Positions 28,470 to 38,509 of a stretch of DNA of 64,000 nt are shown in pieces (the first letter of the stretch is position 1; every line of letters begins with the position of its first letter). Source of the stretch: Fidelibacterota bacterium (lineage in GTDB: Bacteria > Fidelibacterota > Marinisomatia > SCGC-AAA003-L08 > TS1B11); the NCBI GenBank assembly GCA_004124295.1, contig SCKI01000001.1, positions 1 through 64,000 of the forward strand, written 5' to 3'. The translations under genes and the position numbers were made by a program. Under the pieces are notes generated by a model. That model was given only the letters and a program-made list of their open reading frames with translations, did no database searches and had not been told where the DNA came from.

Positions 28470-30340
28470 GGCGATGTTTCACGTGAAACACGCCAACGCT
28501 TGAGATGGATGGAGAGGAGCGCGATATCGGGGGGGTTCACGCCGGAAATCCGGGCCGCCTGGCCCAGGGTTTCGGGACGCACCCGGGTCAGCTTCTCGCG
28601 GGCCTCGGGGCGTAGGGCGGCAATGCCGGAGAGATCGAAGGAGGGGTCGATAGGGCAGGCGTCCAGCTCCTCGAGCGATCGGGCCTGGGCCGTCTGCCGG
28701 GCAATGTAGCCGGCGTACTTGATGTCGGTCTCGGCTGTAAAAAGGTTGGCCGGAGCAAATATTTCGAACGCCTGCGCGGCCGCGGCGGGGAGGGTGGCCA
28801 AGGAAACCTCCGGCCGTTTCAGCAGCTGGTCGAGGGGGCCGGCGGGATGCTCGGCGCTGCCGGCGCCACCTCCCGCCGGGACAACCGTCCTGTCGATGAG
28901 GAGCTTGATGGCGGCCACCTCATTCTGGCGGCGCAACAGCCGCTCACGATCCCGTTCTGACAGCAGTCCATAGGACAGTCCTTTGGCCGATAGGCGTAGA
29001 TCGGCATTGTCGGCCCTGAGCAGCAGGCGGTGCTCGGCCCGGGAGGTGAACATGCGGTAAGGTTCATCGGCCTCCTTGGTGACCAGGTCATCGATCAGCA
29101 CGCCGATATAGGCTTCGTGCCGGCGCAGCACCAGCGGCTCGCGATCCAGCGCCTCTGCCGCGGCATTGATGCCCGCTATCAGCCCTTGGGCCGCCGCCTC
29201 CTCGTAGCCCGAGGTGCCGTTAATTTGCCCGGCCAGATAAAGGCCGGGAAGGTCTTTGGCCTCCAGCGTGGCGCGCAGCTGGGTGGGCGGGATAAAATCG
29301 TACTCGATGGCATAGCCGGGGCGGATGAACTCGGCCGCCTCCAGGCCCGGCACCGTTTTCAGAGCCGCCTGCTGAATCGCCTCGGGGAGGCTGGTCGAAA
29401 AACCGTTCACATATATCTGCTGCGAATCGCGCCACTCCGGCTCCAGGAAAATCTGGTGCTGGAGGCGCTGCGCAAAGCGTACCACCTTGTCCTCGATGCT
29501 GGGGCAGTACCGGGGACCGACACCTTGAATCGCCCCGCTGTACATGGGGGAGTCGTGCAGGTTATCCCGGATAACATCATGGGTGGCGCTGTTTGTGTGC
29601 GTAAGGTAGCAGGCTATTTGGTCCGGGCGGAAAGGGTCCGGCGTGCGGAAGGAAAAGGGTACCGGATCGTCATCACCCAGGGCCGGGTCTACCCGATCCC
29701 AGTCGATGGAGTCGCGGTGCAGGCGGGGCGGCGTCCCGGTCTTCAAGCGGCCGGATCTGAAACCTAATGCGCGGAGCGATTCGGTTATACCTGCGGATGC
29801 CTTTTCACCCATCCGGCCCGCCGGGTAGGTTTGCCGTCCGATGTGGATCAGGCCGTTCAGGAACGTTCCGCAGGTCAGGATGGCAGACCGGGTGGCGATT
29901 CGGGACCCGTCCCCCAGCAGCACGGCCACCAGCCGGTGCCCGCGGACATCGACGCCCGTGACTTCACCGGCCCGCACGGTAAGATGGGGCTGGCGGGCGA
30001 CGACGGCGCACATGTCGGCAGCATAGGTGCGCTTATCAATCTGGGCCCGGGGGCTCCAGACGGCCCGGCCCTTGCGGGTGTTTAGGGTTTTGAACTGGAG
30101 GCCGTTCCGGTCGGCGGCCAGGCCCATCTCCCCGCCGAGGGCGTCGATTTCCCGGACCAGGTGGCCTTTCGCCAAGCCACCGATAGCAGGGTTACACGAC
30201 ATCCGGCCGATAGCGGCGGGATCCAGGGTGATAAGCAATGTGCGGGCGCCCATCCGGCTGGCCGCCAGGGCCGCCTCCAGGCCGGCGTGGCCACCGCCAG
30301 CCACCACCAGGTCCCAGCCGCTGGATGCCGTGCCGGGCAC
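28466..30340 (-). CDS. mnmG: tRNA uridine-5-carboxymethylaminomethyl modification enzyme, FAD subunit
   Basis: About 624 residues. With MnmE it installs the 5-carboxymethylaminomethyl group on the wobble uridine of tRNAs. FAD site [17 protein letters not shown] at residues 10-26; further marks [31 protein letters not shown] and [12 protein letters not shown]. The start is GTG at 30340, 1 nt after the mnmE stop, with GGGGAA at the end of mnmE as ribosome site; an open frame reaches 51 codons further but overlaps mnmE and has no homology. A parS site is embedded in the last codons (RVSRETSP). Confidence 0.95.
   Translation of the reverse strand: MPGTASSGWDLVVAGGGHAGLEAALAASRMGARTLLITLDPAAIGRMSCNPAIGGLAKGHLVREIDALGGEMGLAADRNGLQFKTLNTRKGRAVWSPRAQIDKRTYAADMCAVVARQPHLTVRAGEVTGVDVRGHRLVAVLLGDGSRIATRSAILTCGTFLNGLIHIGRQTYPAGRMGEKASAGITESLRALGFRSGRLKTGTPPRLHRDSIDWDRVDPALGDDDPVPFSFRTPDPFRPDQIACYLTHTNSATHDVIRDNLHDSPMYSGAIQGVGPRYCPSIEDKVVRFAQRLQHQIFLEPEWRDSQQIYVNGFSTSLPEAIQQAALKTVPGLEAAEFIRPGYAIEYDFIPPTQLRATLEAKDLPGLYLAGQINGTSGYEEAAAQGLIAGINAAAEALDREPLVLRRHEAYIGVLIDDLVTKEADEPYRMFTSRAEHRLLLRADNADLRLSAKGLSYGLLSERDRERLLRRQNEVAAIKLLIDRTVVPAGGGAGSAEHPAGPLDQLLKRPEVSLATLPAAAAQAFEIFAPANLFTAETDIKYAGYIARQTAQARSLEELDACPIDPSFDLSGIAALRPEAREKLTRVRPETLGQAARISGVNPPDIALLSIHLKRWRVSRETSP
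28475..28490. promoter_or_regulatory. parS centromere site
   Basis: TGTTTCACGTGAAACA, a perfect 16-bp palindrome identical to a common form of the bacterial parS site bound by ParB. It lies in the 3' end of mnmG, as in many genomes close to the origin. parA and parB are not in the window. Confidence 0.9.
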
Positions 30341-30341
30341 C

Positions 30342-31763
30342 TTATTTCCCCACGCAAAATTGAGCAAAGATTTCCTGCAGGACATCCTGCCGCGTCGTCT
30401 CACCCATGATTTCAGCCAACTGATCGACGGCCAGGCGAACTTCGCCCGTGAGCAGATCAAGGGGTTGGCCGGCCAACATTCCATCCCGGGCAATGATGAG
30501 GCTGGACAGGGCAGATTCTATGGCGGCCCGCTGCCGGTCGGAGGTGACTACCGGCCCGTCTGTGGCCGGTATGTAACCCTGTAAAGCCTCGATGAGTGCC
30601 TGGTGCAGGGCGTCGAGACCGCCCTCCTTGACCACTGAGCAGCGGATGACCCCTTCCGGAGCCGGGTCCCGGCTGGGAAGATCGCTCTTGGATTTAACAT
30701 ATATGATTGTTTTTTCAGTACTTGTGAAAGAGATTGGGGCCGTTGTAGGATCATCAGGGTCGAGCAGCAGCACCAGGTCAGCCCCCTCGAGGGCCTCCTC
30801 GCTTCTCTCGATACCCAGCCGCTCCAGCCTGTCGCCCCCCTCATGAAGGCCCGCCGTGTCGATGAGGCAGACGGGAAAACCGTCCATATCAATCCAGCTT
30901 TCGAGACTGTCCCGGGTCGTACCGGGAATGTCGGTAACAATGGCCCGTTCGCGGCCGCTGAGGGCGTTAAACAGGCTTGATTTGCCGGCATTGGGGGCCC
31001 CGGCAATGACGATCCTGCAGCCGTCCCGGAGAATTCGGCCGTAGGGGGCCGTAGCCAAGAGCCGCCGGAGGTTGGCCAGCGCCTCCTCCAGGGTTGCCTG
31101 GATCTGCTGTTGGGTCGTCGATTCGATTTCATCCTCGGAAAAATCGAGTTCATGTTCGAGCGTGGCCAGGAGATTGCGGAGCTGCTGCCGGAGCGCGTCC
31201 AAAAGTTTGGAAAGCTGACCGTGGAGATTGCCGGAGGCCGCCTGTTGGCCCCTGCGGCTGAGACTGGTGATCTGTTCGTGCAGCGCTTCGGCAGCGGGGA
31301 GATCGAGTTTGCCATTCAGGTAGGCCCGCAGGCTGAACTCACCAGGGTTGGCCTGCCGGGCACCGAGCCCGAGGCAAGCCTGCACCACCAAACGTGGCGT
31401 CACGTATCCGCCGTGAGTGCCGATTTCCACCACATCCTCACCGGTGAAAGAGGCCGGGCCCTTGAAATAGGTTACCAGGGCATCATCGATGACAGTACCG
31501 GTACGGGGGGCGGTGAGCGCAGCAAGAAACGCATGCCGGGGGTGCTCGGCAAGGGGCGGGTTGCAAAGTTGGCCGATATAATCCAGCGACTGGGGGCCAC
31601 TGATTCTCACCAAGGCTACGCCGGATGCGCCGGGAGGCGTCGCCTGAGAAACAATCGTATCGTTGGGGTATAGGTTGGCGGAGGTATGGCCCGTGGTAGC
31701 CGGCCCGCTATCAGCGGAAAGGCCGCGGGGGGCAGGAATTGTTGCTGCTTCCGGCATGATCAT
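30342..31763 (-). CDS. mnmE: tRNA modification GTPase
   Basis: 473 residues. Partner of MnmG in wobble-uridine modification. N-terminal folate-binding domain with [24 protein letters not shown] domain with G1 [16 protein letters not shown] (about residue 252), G2 TTRDSLE, G3 [10 protein letters not shown]-terminal FCVGK with the conserved catalytic-loop cysteine. The frame has about 30 residues before the usual family start (PNDTIV), with no alternative start codon near it, so the extension may be real. One base separates its stop from the mnmG start. Confidence 0.95.
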   Translation of the reverse strand: MIMPEAATIPAPRGLSADSGPATTGHTSANLYPNDTIVSQATPPGASGVALVRISGPQSLDYIGQLCNPPLAEHPRHAFLAALTAPRTGTVIDDALVTYFKGPASFTGEDVVEIGTHGGYVTPRLVVQACLGLGARQANPGEFSLRAYLNGKLDLPAAEALHEQITSLSRRGQQAASGNLHGQLSKLLDALRQQLRNLLATLEHELDFSEDEIESTTQQQIQATLEEALANLRRLLATAPYGRILRDGCRIVIAGAPNAGKSSLFNALSGRERAIVTDIPGTTRDSLESWIDMDGFPVCLIDTAGLHEGGDRLERLGIERSEEALEGADLVLLLDPDDPTTAPISFTSTEKTIIYVKSKSDLPSRDPAPEGVIRCSVVKEGGLDALHQALIEALQGYIPATDGPVVTSDRQRAAIESALSSLIIARDGMLAGQPLDLLTGEVRLAVDQLAEIMGETTRQDVLQEIFAQFCVGK

Positions 31764-31793
31764 GCGTGCGACGATTGCGGTACGGCACCCGGC

Positions 31794-33596
31794 TTACCGC
31801 TTTTTGCGGCGCGGCTTCTTGGCAGATAACGCTGCGGAGGCCTTTGGCGCGGGGGCCGCCGGGGCCAAATTTACCCCGCTCAAGAGCGATTTACGGATGT
31901 TACGCTGCTGAATGATAGCCAGGAAATTGGAAAAGGCATAATAGAGGTTGAGCCCGCTGGGAAATGTGTTGAACAGCAGGAAAAACATTCCGGTCATGAT
32001 GTACATCATCGGCTTTTGCTGAGGATTGGAGGCGGCCCCGCTGAACTTCTGCTGGAAAAACATCGTGAGTCCCATGATGAGGGCCAAGATGGTGACGCCA
32101 TCGCCATAAAGGGGAATGTAAAACGGCAACCGGAAGACAACGTCGGGAACCGACAGGTCAGTGACCCAGAAAATGAACGGCTGTCCGCGCAGCTCGATGG
32201 TCGTGCGGAATACGATGAAAAAGGCCCACAGCAAAGGCAACTGGATCAGGATAGGCAGACAGCCCCCCAAGGGATTGACCCCTTCCGAGCGCCAGAGCGC
32301 CATCATCTCCTTGTTCAGCTTCTGCGCATTGCCCTTGTATTTCGCCTGTAGGGCCTGGACCTGCGGTTGGATGATCTGCATTTTCTGCGTGGAGAGGGCG
32401 CTCTTCCGGGTGAGGGGATTGGTGATGATACGCACGAAGACGGCGAACAGGATAAGAATCACGCCGTAGTTGGGGATGTATTCATGCATAGCCACCATGG
32501 CCCACAGGATGGCTTTGCTCACCGGCCGAATCAGGGCGAAGCCGAAATTCATGATTCGCTCCAGGTCGACACCGAGATCACGGATGAGGTCGTACGACAG
32601 GGGCCCCAGGTAGAGGCTCAGGTTGGTGCGCGGATTGGGCGGATAGCCGATGGCCATGCTGAAGCGGGAGGCTGTCTCTGCGGGCCGGCCCACCTCGGTT
32701 GCCGGAACCGCCCGGCCGGAAAAGGCGCCGAACTCAGCCAGCTGCCGGGACTCGGCTATCAGGGCGGCGGCGAAGTACTTGTTCCGCATGGCCACCCAGT
32801 TGGTGGTCCCTTTTAGGGTTTGCCGGGGCTCCTGGCCGTTTCGAATGGCATCCAGGTCGGCCAGTTCACCACCCTGATAGACATAGCTTTTCGCATAGAA
32901 CTCGTCTTCCTTGAGCAGCGCTTCGGCCGGCAGCAAGCCGATGGGCCACTGGATCTCATAGACATTGATGCCCAGCTCCAGCGTTGGGCGTTGCCAGCGG
33001 ATTTCCATCGGCAGCGTATAGCCGTCGCCGGTGAGCGACAGCTTGCGGCTCACTTCTGCGCCGGAAGGAAAGCGGTGGCGGAATTCCATGGTCAGCGTAT
33101 CGCCGACCTCCAGCCGGGTGTGGGACTGGCTCGGGGCCCGGAGTATTTCCCAGACTCCGTTCAGCGCCACGGAGTCACCGTCCAGGTTGACGTAAGCCAG
33201 CTGCAGCGTGAGCCCCCTGGCCGATTGGGGGATGAGCTGTACATTTCCGTCGGTATGCCCACTCGCGTAGCCGAACAACTCCATGGTGGCGATGGAACCC
33301 CCGGCTTTGGACGAGATGACGGCTCGATAAAGGGGCGTCTCAATTTCCCAGGTCTGTTCGGCCAGCCGCGGAGCGGCCAGCGGGTCAGGGCGCCGGGGTA
33401 TGACCGCTTCCGGTTCGCCGGCTCTGAATGGCCGGGGCGCAGGCGCAAAACTCGGCTCATCACCGGCAGAGAAAAGGGTGTCGGCCGGGGCCGGCAGATC
33501 CGGGACCGGCGAAACCCATTTAAGGTACCGGGGCGTCAGCACCAGCACGATGGCGATAAGGGCGAAGGCCAGGAATGAGCGCCGGACGTCGGTCAT
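31794..33596 (-). CDS. yidC: Membrane protein insertase YidC
   Basis: 600 residues, the long Gram-negative form. One N-terminal helix (FLAFALIAIVLVLTPRYLKW), a large periplasmic beta domain (about 60-350), then the conserved five-helix insertase core with AILWAMVAMHEYIPNYG, the cytoplasmic loop (RKSALSTQKMQIIQPQVQAL), GGCLPILIQLPLLWAFFIVF and a basic C-terminal tail ending KKPRRKKR. It inserts membrane proteins with or without Sec. Begins 1 nt after yidD; part of the rpmH-rnpA-yidD-yidC-mnmE-mnmG order. Confidence 0.96.
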   Translation of the reverse strand: MTDVRRSFLAFALIAIVLVLTPRYLKWVSPVPDLPAPADTLFSAGDEPSFAPAPRPFRAGEPEAVIPRRPDPLAAPRLAEQTWEIETPLYRAVISSKAGGSIATMELFGYASGHTDGNVQLIPQSARGLTLQLAYVNLDGDSVALNGVWEILRAPSQSHTRLEVGDTLTMEFRHRFPSGAEVSRKLSLTGDGYTLPMEIRWQRPTLELGINVYEIQWPIGLLPAEALLKEDEFYAKSYVYQGGELADLDAIRNGQEPRQTLKGTTNWVAMRNKYFAAALIAESRQLAEFGAFSGRAVPATEVGRPAETASRFSMAIGYPPNPRTNLSLYLGPLSYDLIRDLGVDLERIMNFGFALIRPVSKAILWAMVAMHEYIPNYGVILILFAVFVRIITNPLTRKSALSTQKMQIIQPQVQALQAKYKGNAQKLNKEMMALWRSEGVNPLGGCLPILIQLPLLWAFFIVFRTTIELRGQPFIFWVTDLSVPDVVFRLPFYIPLYGDGVTILALIMGLTMFFQQKFSGAASNPQQKPMMYIMTGMFFLLFNTFPSGLNLYYAFSNFLAIIQQRNIRKSLLSGVNLAPAAPAPKASAALSAKKPRRKKR

Positions 33597-33597
33597 G

Positions 33598-33834
33598 TCA
33601 GGCCGGGTCGTAGCTGCTGTGGCGGCTGTAGGGGTGGCAGCGGAGTATCCTTCCTCCCGCCTTGCGCAGGCCCGTCAACACACCATACTTGCCCAAGGCA
33701 TCAAGGGCATATTGGGAGCAGGAGGGGTCGTACCGGCAACTGGAAGGGAAGACCACCGAAATCGTGTTCTGGTAGACCTTGATGAGCAGGATCAGAATGG
33801 CGATGACGCCCCGGCGAACGATATTAACGGCCAT
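33598..33834 (-). CDS. yidD: Membrane protein insertion efficiency factor YidD
   Basis: 78 residues starting MAVNIVRRGVIAILILLIKVYQ. The hallmark CRYDPSCSQYALDAL with its cysteines is present, followed by GRILRCHPYSR. It assists YidC-dependent insertion. I start it at the ATG at 33834, which lies in the last codons of rnpA (11-base overlap); an open frame 13 codons longer reads further into rnpA and lacks homology. Confidence 0.93.
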   Translation of the reverse strand: MAVNIVRRGVIAILILLIKVYQNTISVVFPSSCRYDPSCSQYALDALGKYGVLTGLRKAGGRILRCHPYSRHSSYDPA

Positions 33835-34153
33835 GCTTGGCGAGCTCCCCCATGAAGGCTTCAATCTGCCCAAAGGAGATGGCGTGGCTGCCGGAACGGG
33901 GTGTCACGACCGCCGCCATATCGTTGAGGTCAGCCATTTTTTGGCGAAAAGCTGCCCGCACCCGGCGCCTGAAGCGGTTCCGTTCGACGGCAGAACCGTA
34001 GGCCCGGGGTACAGCCGTGGCCAAGCGGGGGCTATCAGCGCTGATGATACGCGCAGAGAGCGGCCCGCAGGATACACGCCGCCCTTCGCGTGCAATGCGC
34101 TGGAAGACCTTCTTGCCGGAAAGCCTCATGCTCGGGTGCCGGTAGTAGGGCAA
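33824..34153 (-). CDS. rnpA: Ribonuclease P protein component
   Basis: 109 residues. Protein subunit that helps the RNase P RNA bind precursor tRNA. RNR motif in AVERNRFRRRVRAAFRQ, preceded by PRLATAVPRAYGS. The first codon is TTG at 34153, 6 nt after the rpmH stop; the stretch before the first ATG (at 34129) aligns with the usual N-terminus (RHPSMRLSGKKVFQRI), so TTG is favoured. Overlaps yidD at the 3' end. Confidence 0.92.
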   Translation of the reverse strand: MPYYRHPSMRLSGKKVFQRIAREGRRVSCGPLSARIISADSPRLATAVPRAYGSAVERNRFRRRVRAAFRQKMADLNDMAAVVTPRSGSHAISFGQIEAFMGELAKHGR

Positions 34154-34159
34154 AAGGTA

Positions 34160-34294
34160 TCAGGCCGAAAGGACTTTGCGTCCCTTCGCGCGCCGACGGG
34201 AGAGGATGGCCCGTCCCGATTTGCTGCTCAGGCGGGCACGGTAGCCGTGTTTGTTCTTGCGCTTGCGGTTGCTGAGTCGAATTGTCGTTTTCAT
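34160..34294 (-). CDS. rpmH: Large ribosomal subunit protein bL34
   Basis: 44 residues, short and very basic: [20 protein letters not shown] at the start, then [19 protein letters not shown] and a KVLSA end. This is the L34 pattern throughout. It heads the rpmH-rnpA-yidD-yidC-mnmE-mnmG order that in many bacteria runs away from dnaA at the origin. In this genome dnaA is 17 kb away. A GGA precedes the ATG by about seven bases. Confidence 0.97.
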   Translation of the reverse strand: MKTTIRLSNRKRKNKHGYRARLSSKSGRAILSRRRAKGRKVLSA

Positions 34295-34383
34295 ATTTTA
34301 TGTCCGTTGATCGGGCGGAAAGTTAGGGGCGGGAGCGGCGCTAAAAAAGGGGATTTAGAGACAGAATGGAAACAGTGTCTGCA

Positions 34384-35940
34384 CTAGCGGCTGGTTGATT
34401 CCAGCAGCATCCGGACCGCTTCGGCCAACCCCTCGGTGAGCAGCAGGTCGACGGCGCCCCGCACATCATAGGAAGTGGTCCGCAGGATACTCCCCGAGGC
34501 CACGTCGATAATGCGCATATCGATGGTGTAGACATTGCCGATTTTGCCGAAGGAGCCGGCCAACATATGCTCACAGCCGAGCAGCTGGCCCACCTCCACC
34601 GCACACTCATTGGAAGCACAACCCAGATAGTCCTGGAATTCCTGCTCCTTCAGGATCTGCTGCATCTGACCACGCTCGATGACCTGGTACTGGCCGACCT
34701 GGAACAGGTGGGTGCCCAGACGGTTGGTGAGGACCCGGGCCTCCGACTCCGACACACCGAAGGCATCGAAATCGAGGACGGCGATGGTGATTCGCTCCAC
34801 CGGCTCAGCCACGACCGGCGGCGCATCATTATCTATAATGGTGTAGGTATAGGTCGTGTTGAATCCCAGAACGGCGTTGACCGGATTTGACAGTGTAATG
34901 ACGATGCTTTCATCCCCTTCGACTTCATCGTCGTCCATGATGGCCAGGGGGATGACAGCCGCGTCCATGCCGGCGGGAATGGTAAGGGTGCCGTTTGCCA
35001 GGCGATAATCGGCAGTATCGGCGCCAGCGATGCCGCCGCTTACGGTATAGTCAACTTGAACATTTCTGCTGGTGGGGGCCGATAGACCTACGCGGATTCT
35101 GACGAGGGAGCTGTCTTCGCTGAAGCGGGCGCTGGTCAGAACAAATTGAACCTGGGATGCCGCGCGATGGTAGACCAGCACATCTTCCGGCACGGAGTAG
35201 GATGTGCTACTGGAGGGATCGTCAGCCAAGGCAATGCGGATATCCATCTGGCCGCCCAGGGCGACCCGATTGACGAATGCCGCCACGTTCACCGTGAAAC
35301 GGCCGTTGGCATCAGTGGATGCCCCGTAGCTCGAATCGGCGACGGTAACCACCAGCTGCTGCCGGGCAGCCGGCAGAGTCTGTGCCGGCAGCGGCGCCGT
35401 CTCGACTTTCCATTGCAGCGCCGGCCCTGGCGAAGATGCAGAGCCGCCACCGCTCAAGGTCATCAGCGCGCCCAACCCCATAAGGTCCCGTCCAAGAACA
35501 ACGTACCCAACCGTAAAGCCATAATAACCGCCCCCGGCGATGAGCAGACCCATAAAGATGCGGTTGCCCCGGCTCGACTGCTGGCCGGCGGCCGGGTTCC
35601 GGAACTGGCGCTCATGGACCCTTTCGTAGGTGACCCGCCGCTGAATCTCAATCTCCAGGGTCGAACTTACGTTGTCGGGCACGGCCACGTTTTGGAACAG
35701 GATAGTGGAAGATTTTTCGACATCCCGGGCATTGCGGATGCTGTCTGTCGGCTGTAGGGCTGCCGGCGCCGCGCAGCCGGCCAGCATGAACGCCGCCGAG
35801 AGGAACGCTAGCCCGGATCTCACGCGCTGCCGCCAAGTAAATCCCCCTCCCGGGAGGCGGGCATTGTGTTTCGTGCCGGCAGCCGCAATCGGGGATGGAC
35901 TGGGGCGCCTGGCTTGCTGAGGGGCTGCCTTAATGGTCAT
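34384..35940 (-). CDS. Lipoprotein with Calx-beta and CsgG-like domains
   Basis: 518 residues as written. A hydrophobic run ending in a lipobox (AAFMLAGCAAP) lies at about residue 48-58, so translation may begin nearer to it than the ATG at 35940. A transmembrane-like glycine-rich part follows, then a Calx-beta domain (about 290-380; FNTTYTYTIIDNDAPP at its end and DDDEVEGDESIVITLSNP), then a CsgG/curli-type domain to the C-terminus (ITIAVLDFDAFGVSESEARV, IERGQMQQILKEQEF). CsgG-like domains in this type of bacterium sit in outer-membrane lipoproteins with unknown cargo. The combination with Calx-beta is unusual. Confidence 0.78.
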   Translation of the reverse strand: MTIKAAPQQARRPSPSPIAAAGTKHNARLPGGGFTWRQRVRSGLAFLSAAFMLAGCAAPAALQPTDSIRNARDVEKSSTILFQNVAVPDNVSSTLEIEIQRRVTYERVHERQFRNPAAGQQSSRGNRIFMGLLIAGGGYYGFTVGYVVLGRDLMGLGALMTLSGGGSASSPGPALQWKVETAPLPAQTLPAARQQLVVTVADSSYGASTDANGRFTVNVAAFVNRVALGGQMDIRIALADDPSSSTSYSVPEDVLVYHRAASQVQFVLTSARFSEDSSLVRIRVGLSAPTSRNVQVDYTVSGGIAGADTADYRLANGTLTIPAGMDAAVIPLAIMDDDEVEGDESIVITLSNPVNAVLGFNTTYTYTIIDNDAPPVVAEPVERITIAVLDFDAFGVSESEARVLTNRLGTHLFQVGQYQVIERGQMQQILKEQEFQDYLGCASNECAVEVGQLLGCEHMLAGSFGKIGNVYTIDMRIIDVASGSILRTTSYDVRGAVDLLLTEGLAEAVRMLLESTSR

Positions 35941-35962
35941 CTATCTGCTCCCTGCCCATGGC

Positions 35963-37951
35963 CTAAAAATCCAGATACCAGGAGTTTAATGTTCCAATAT
36001 CGCCTGCGGTATCATCAAAGATCTCCAAAATCCAGGTGCCGTTAACACTCTCGCCGTCAAAGGCGGAAAGAAGGCCTTCCGGCCGGAAGGTACCGTTGAA
36101 AGGGGCTGCGGCGGAAGTAATGGCCAGGCTGGCTTCGTCATCGAAGATGGTGCCGGTGTAATGATCGCCAGAGCCTCCGTTGTCAGACGATAGTATTACC
36201 CGGGTCCCGGCCGGGCTCTGTAAAATAATATCGAGGTCCGCGTCCCAGGTATGGGTGATGTCCAGGCCAATATTCACATCATTAACAGTGCCCGATGCGC
36301 CGACAAATATGGATGAAGTAACGGTGGTGTTATCGGTGATGGATATAGGCACATCGCTGGATGTGAAGATCTCCTGCACTGTAAACGACAAATCGCCGCT
36401 GGCCGGATAGCGGGTCGTACCGGAGGAGTTGGTGGCCTCAACGTACCAGTAGTTGGTCAGGGCGCCGGTCCGGTCCAATCTGCCGGTGAAATACGGTATG
36501 ACGGCCTCCAGAAAATCGCCGTTTACCGTAGCGCTGGTGTTCCAGTCGATGAAAGTGTTATCGTCATCGTACCAGATAACGCCGCTGGTGGCGCCGGGGG
36601 CGGTTACCCTGAAGAAATGTCCCGATGCGCCCGGTATGGTCGTAGCGCCGTCCGCCGGGATCGGGGTGAAGACCGTGGGCGGACCACCCGATACGACAGT
36701 GAACGACAGGTTGCCGGAGGCCGGGTAGCGGGTCGTGCCGCCGGAATTGGTGGCCTCCACGTACCAGTAATTGGTCCCGCTATTGTTCATCTCAAACTGG
36801 ACGTAGGGAATGGTCGCCTCCAGGAAATTCCCGTTCAGGGTAGCTGTAGTGGAGTAACTGATGGCGCTATCGTCGTCATAGTAGATAACCCCGCTGGTGG
36901 CGTCGGCGGCGGTGACCCGGAGCAGCTGCCCGGACGCGCCGGCAGAGACGGTGGCGCCGTCAGCCGGGTCCGGGTTGGAGACAGAGGGCGGATCGGGTAG
37001 CACCGTGAAAGTGAAGTAACCTGTCGCCGGGTAGCGGGTGGTGCCGCCGGAATTGGTGGCCTCCACGTACCAGTAGTTTGTGCCGGGGTTGTTCATCACG
37101 CCATCGACGTAGGGAACCGTCGTCTCCAGGAAATCGCCGTTTTTGGTGGCGCTGGCGGACCAGTCGATCTGGGTGTCATCATCATACCAGAAAACCCCGC
37201 TGGTGGCATCTGCAGATATAACGCTGAGCAGCTGCCCTGACGCGCCGGCAGAAACCGTGGCCCCGTCGGCCGGGTACTCGTTGGTAACCGCTGGGCCCAC
37301 AGCTAAAATGGTGAAATTGCTGTTCGACATGTCGGCATAGGTGCCCGATAATGATGTGACCCTGATCCGGGAATTGGGCTGGTCAGTTGAGGAAAATTGC
37401 GGTATGGCCCAGACCTGCATGCCATCGTTGGGCGTTGATCCAAACAATGTGATCCAACTGGTGCCTCCATCCAGGGATATTTCAATACTCACCGCGCTAC
37501 CGATGTTGCCGCTGGACTCCCATACAATGGTTTGGCTGGTCAGTTGGTCCCACATCTCGCCACCGTTGGGTACTGTAACCTTGATGCCGATTTCCATCTG
37601 CAGGTTCTGTTTGACTTCGGACCAGTTGCCGGCATTATCGAAGGCGATGGCCCGCAGAGAAGCCTCTGTGCCTGAAAAATCGGCCACGGACAAATCCGTT
37701 TCAAACGGCCTCTCGGTGAACTCCATGATGGATTCGCCCTCACTGAACAGTTCAACCTTGCTGATGCCGAAGTTGTCCGACACCTTCAGTTCCACAGGCA
37801 CGGTCCCGAAGTAGCGTCCTGTGTCGGTAGGCAGGATGAAGCTGATCTCCGGGGGCTCGATATCGAAGATTTCCTCACACTGCGCCAGAAAAAGTGCCGC
37901 CAGCAATAGCGGCAGCAGCTTCCCTGAGGTTTTGAGTTTGTTGTACTTCAT
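35963..37951 (-). CDS. Lipoprotein with Ig-like domains, three tandem repeats and a C-terminal P domain
   Basis: About 662 residues. ATG at 37951 gives MKYNKLKTSGKLLPLLLAAL and a lipobox (LFLAQCEE); 31 upstream codons are open but unconvincing. An Ig-like domain comes first (PVELKVSDNFGISKVELF), then a second with PNGGEMWDQLTSQTIVWES, then three roughly 100-residue repeats each with YPADGATVSAGASG-type openings and NYWYVEATNSGGTTRYPA. The C-terminus is a proprotein-convertase P domain (DVNIGLDITHTWDADLDIIL, then WILEIFDDTAGDIGTL). Probably cell-surface adhesion or protein binding. Immediately downstream of the CsgG-like gene's strand run, separate function. Confidence 0.8.
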   Translation of the reverse strand: MKYNKLKTSGKLLPLLLAALFLAQCEEIFDIEPPEISFILPTDTGRYFGTVPVELKVSDNFGISKVELFSEGESIMEFTERPFETDLSVADFSGTEASLRAIAFDNAGNWSEVKQNLQMEIGIKVTVPNGGEMWDQLTSQTIVWESSGNIGSAVSIEISLDGGTSWITLFGSTPNDGMQVWAIPQFSSTDQPNSRIRVTSLSGTYADMSNSNFTILAVGPAVTNEYPADGATVSAGASGQLLSVISADATSGVFWYDDDTQIDWSASATKNGDFLETTVPYVDGVMNNPGTNYWYVEATNSGGTTRYPATGYFTFTVLPDPPSVSNPDPADGATVSAGASGQLLRVTAADATSGVIYYDDDSAISYSTTATLNGNFLEATIPYVQFEMNNSGTNYWYVEATNSGGTTRYPASGNLSFTVVSGGPPTVFTPIPADGATTIPGASGHFFRVTAPGATSGVIWYDDDNTFIDWNTSATVNGDFLEAVIPYFTGRLDRTGALTNYWYVEATNSSGTTRYPASGDLSFTVQEIFTSSDVPISITDNTTVTSSIFVGASGTVNDVNIGLDITHTWDADLDIILQSPAGTRVILSSDNGGSGDHYTGTIFDDEASLAITSAAAPFNGTFRPEGLLSAFDGESVNGTWILEIFDDTAGDIGTLNSWYLDF
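36380..37295 (-). repeat. Three tandem ~305-bp coding repeats
   Basis: Inside the preceding lipoprotein gene. The nucleotide block GTGGCCTCCACGTACCAGTA, or a one-base variant, recurs near 36432, 36749 and 37059, once per unit. The strong DNA similarity suggests recent duplication. Confidence 0.8.
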
Positions 37952-38119
37952 ATGCGCATATATCCGAGCCCCTCGTCCCCGTTTAATTGACCACCGGCAA
38001 GGGATAGCCGGCAAAGGTAACACCTGGAACAGGGGGCCGGTCAAGAATTGTCACCCGAACACTAGCCAGGGCTAGCACCCTGTACGTCTACCAGCGGCCC
38101 CCCCCCCGGCTTGCAAGCA

Positions 38120-38473
38120 TCAGTCCGGCCAGTGGGCGGTGACGACAGTCTTGATGCCGCCCCGGGGGTTGAAATCCCCCACGACTTCGATCTTCCGTGG
38201 GTGGATAGCCGCCTTGATGTCATCAAGAATACGATTGGTCACCGCCTCCTGGAAGATGCCCATCTGCCTGAAATTGAGTATATAATACTTCAACGACTTC
38301 AGTTCGATGATACTTTCGCCCGGTATATAATGGATGCGGATGGTGCCAAAGTCGGGCAGGTCGGTGCGGGGACAGACACAGGTAAATTCCGGAATGGAAA
38401 TGTCAATAGCGTAGTCCCGCCCCGGCTCCGGATTGGGCACCGCCTGCAGCTCGTGCCAGCTGGAATCAGCCAT
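38120..38473 (-). CDS. queF: NADPH-dependent 7-cyano-7-deazaguanine reductase (preQ1 synthase)
   Basis: 117 residues, the short unimodular type. Reduces preQ0 to preQ1 in queuosine synthesis. The catalytic cysteine is in EFTCVCPRTDLPDFGT, the NADPH motif is ESIIELKSLKYYIL, and the C-terminal GDFNPRGGIKTVV is also typical. Family usually 120-165 residues, so it is near the lower end but complete. No other queuosine genes are close. Confidence 0.94.
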   Translation of the reverse strand: MADSSWHELQAVPNPEPGRDYAIDISIPEFTCVCPRTDLPDFGTIRIHYIPGESIIELKSLKYYILNFRQMGIFQEAVTNRILDDIKAAIHPRKIEVVGDFNPRGGIKTVVTAHWPD

Positions 38474-38509
38474 GGCCGCCGCCGGTTAAAGTGAAGAAAA
38501 TGAGGCGGG

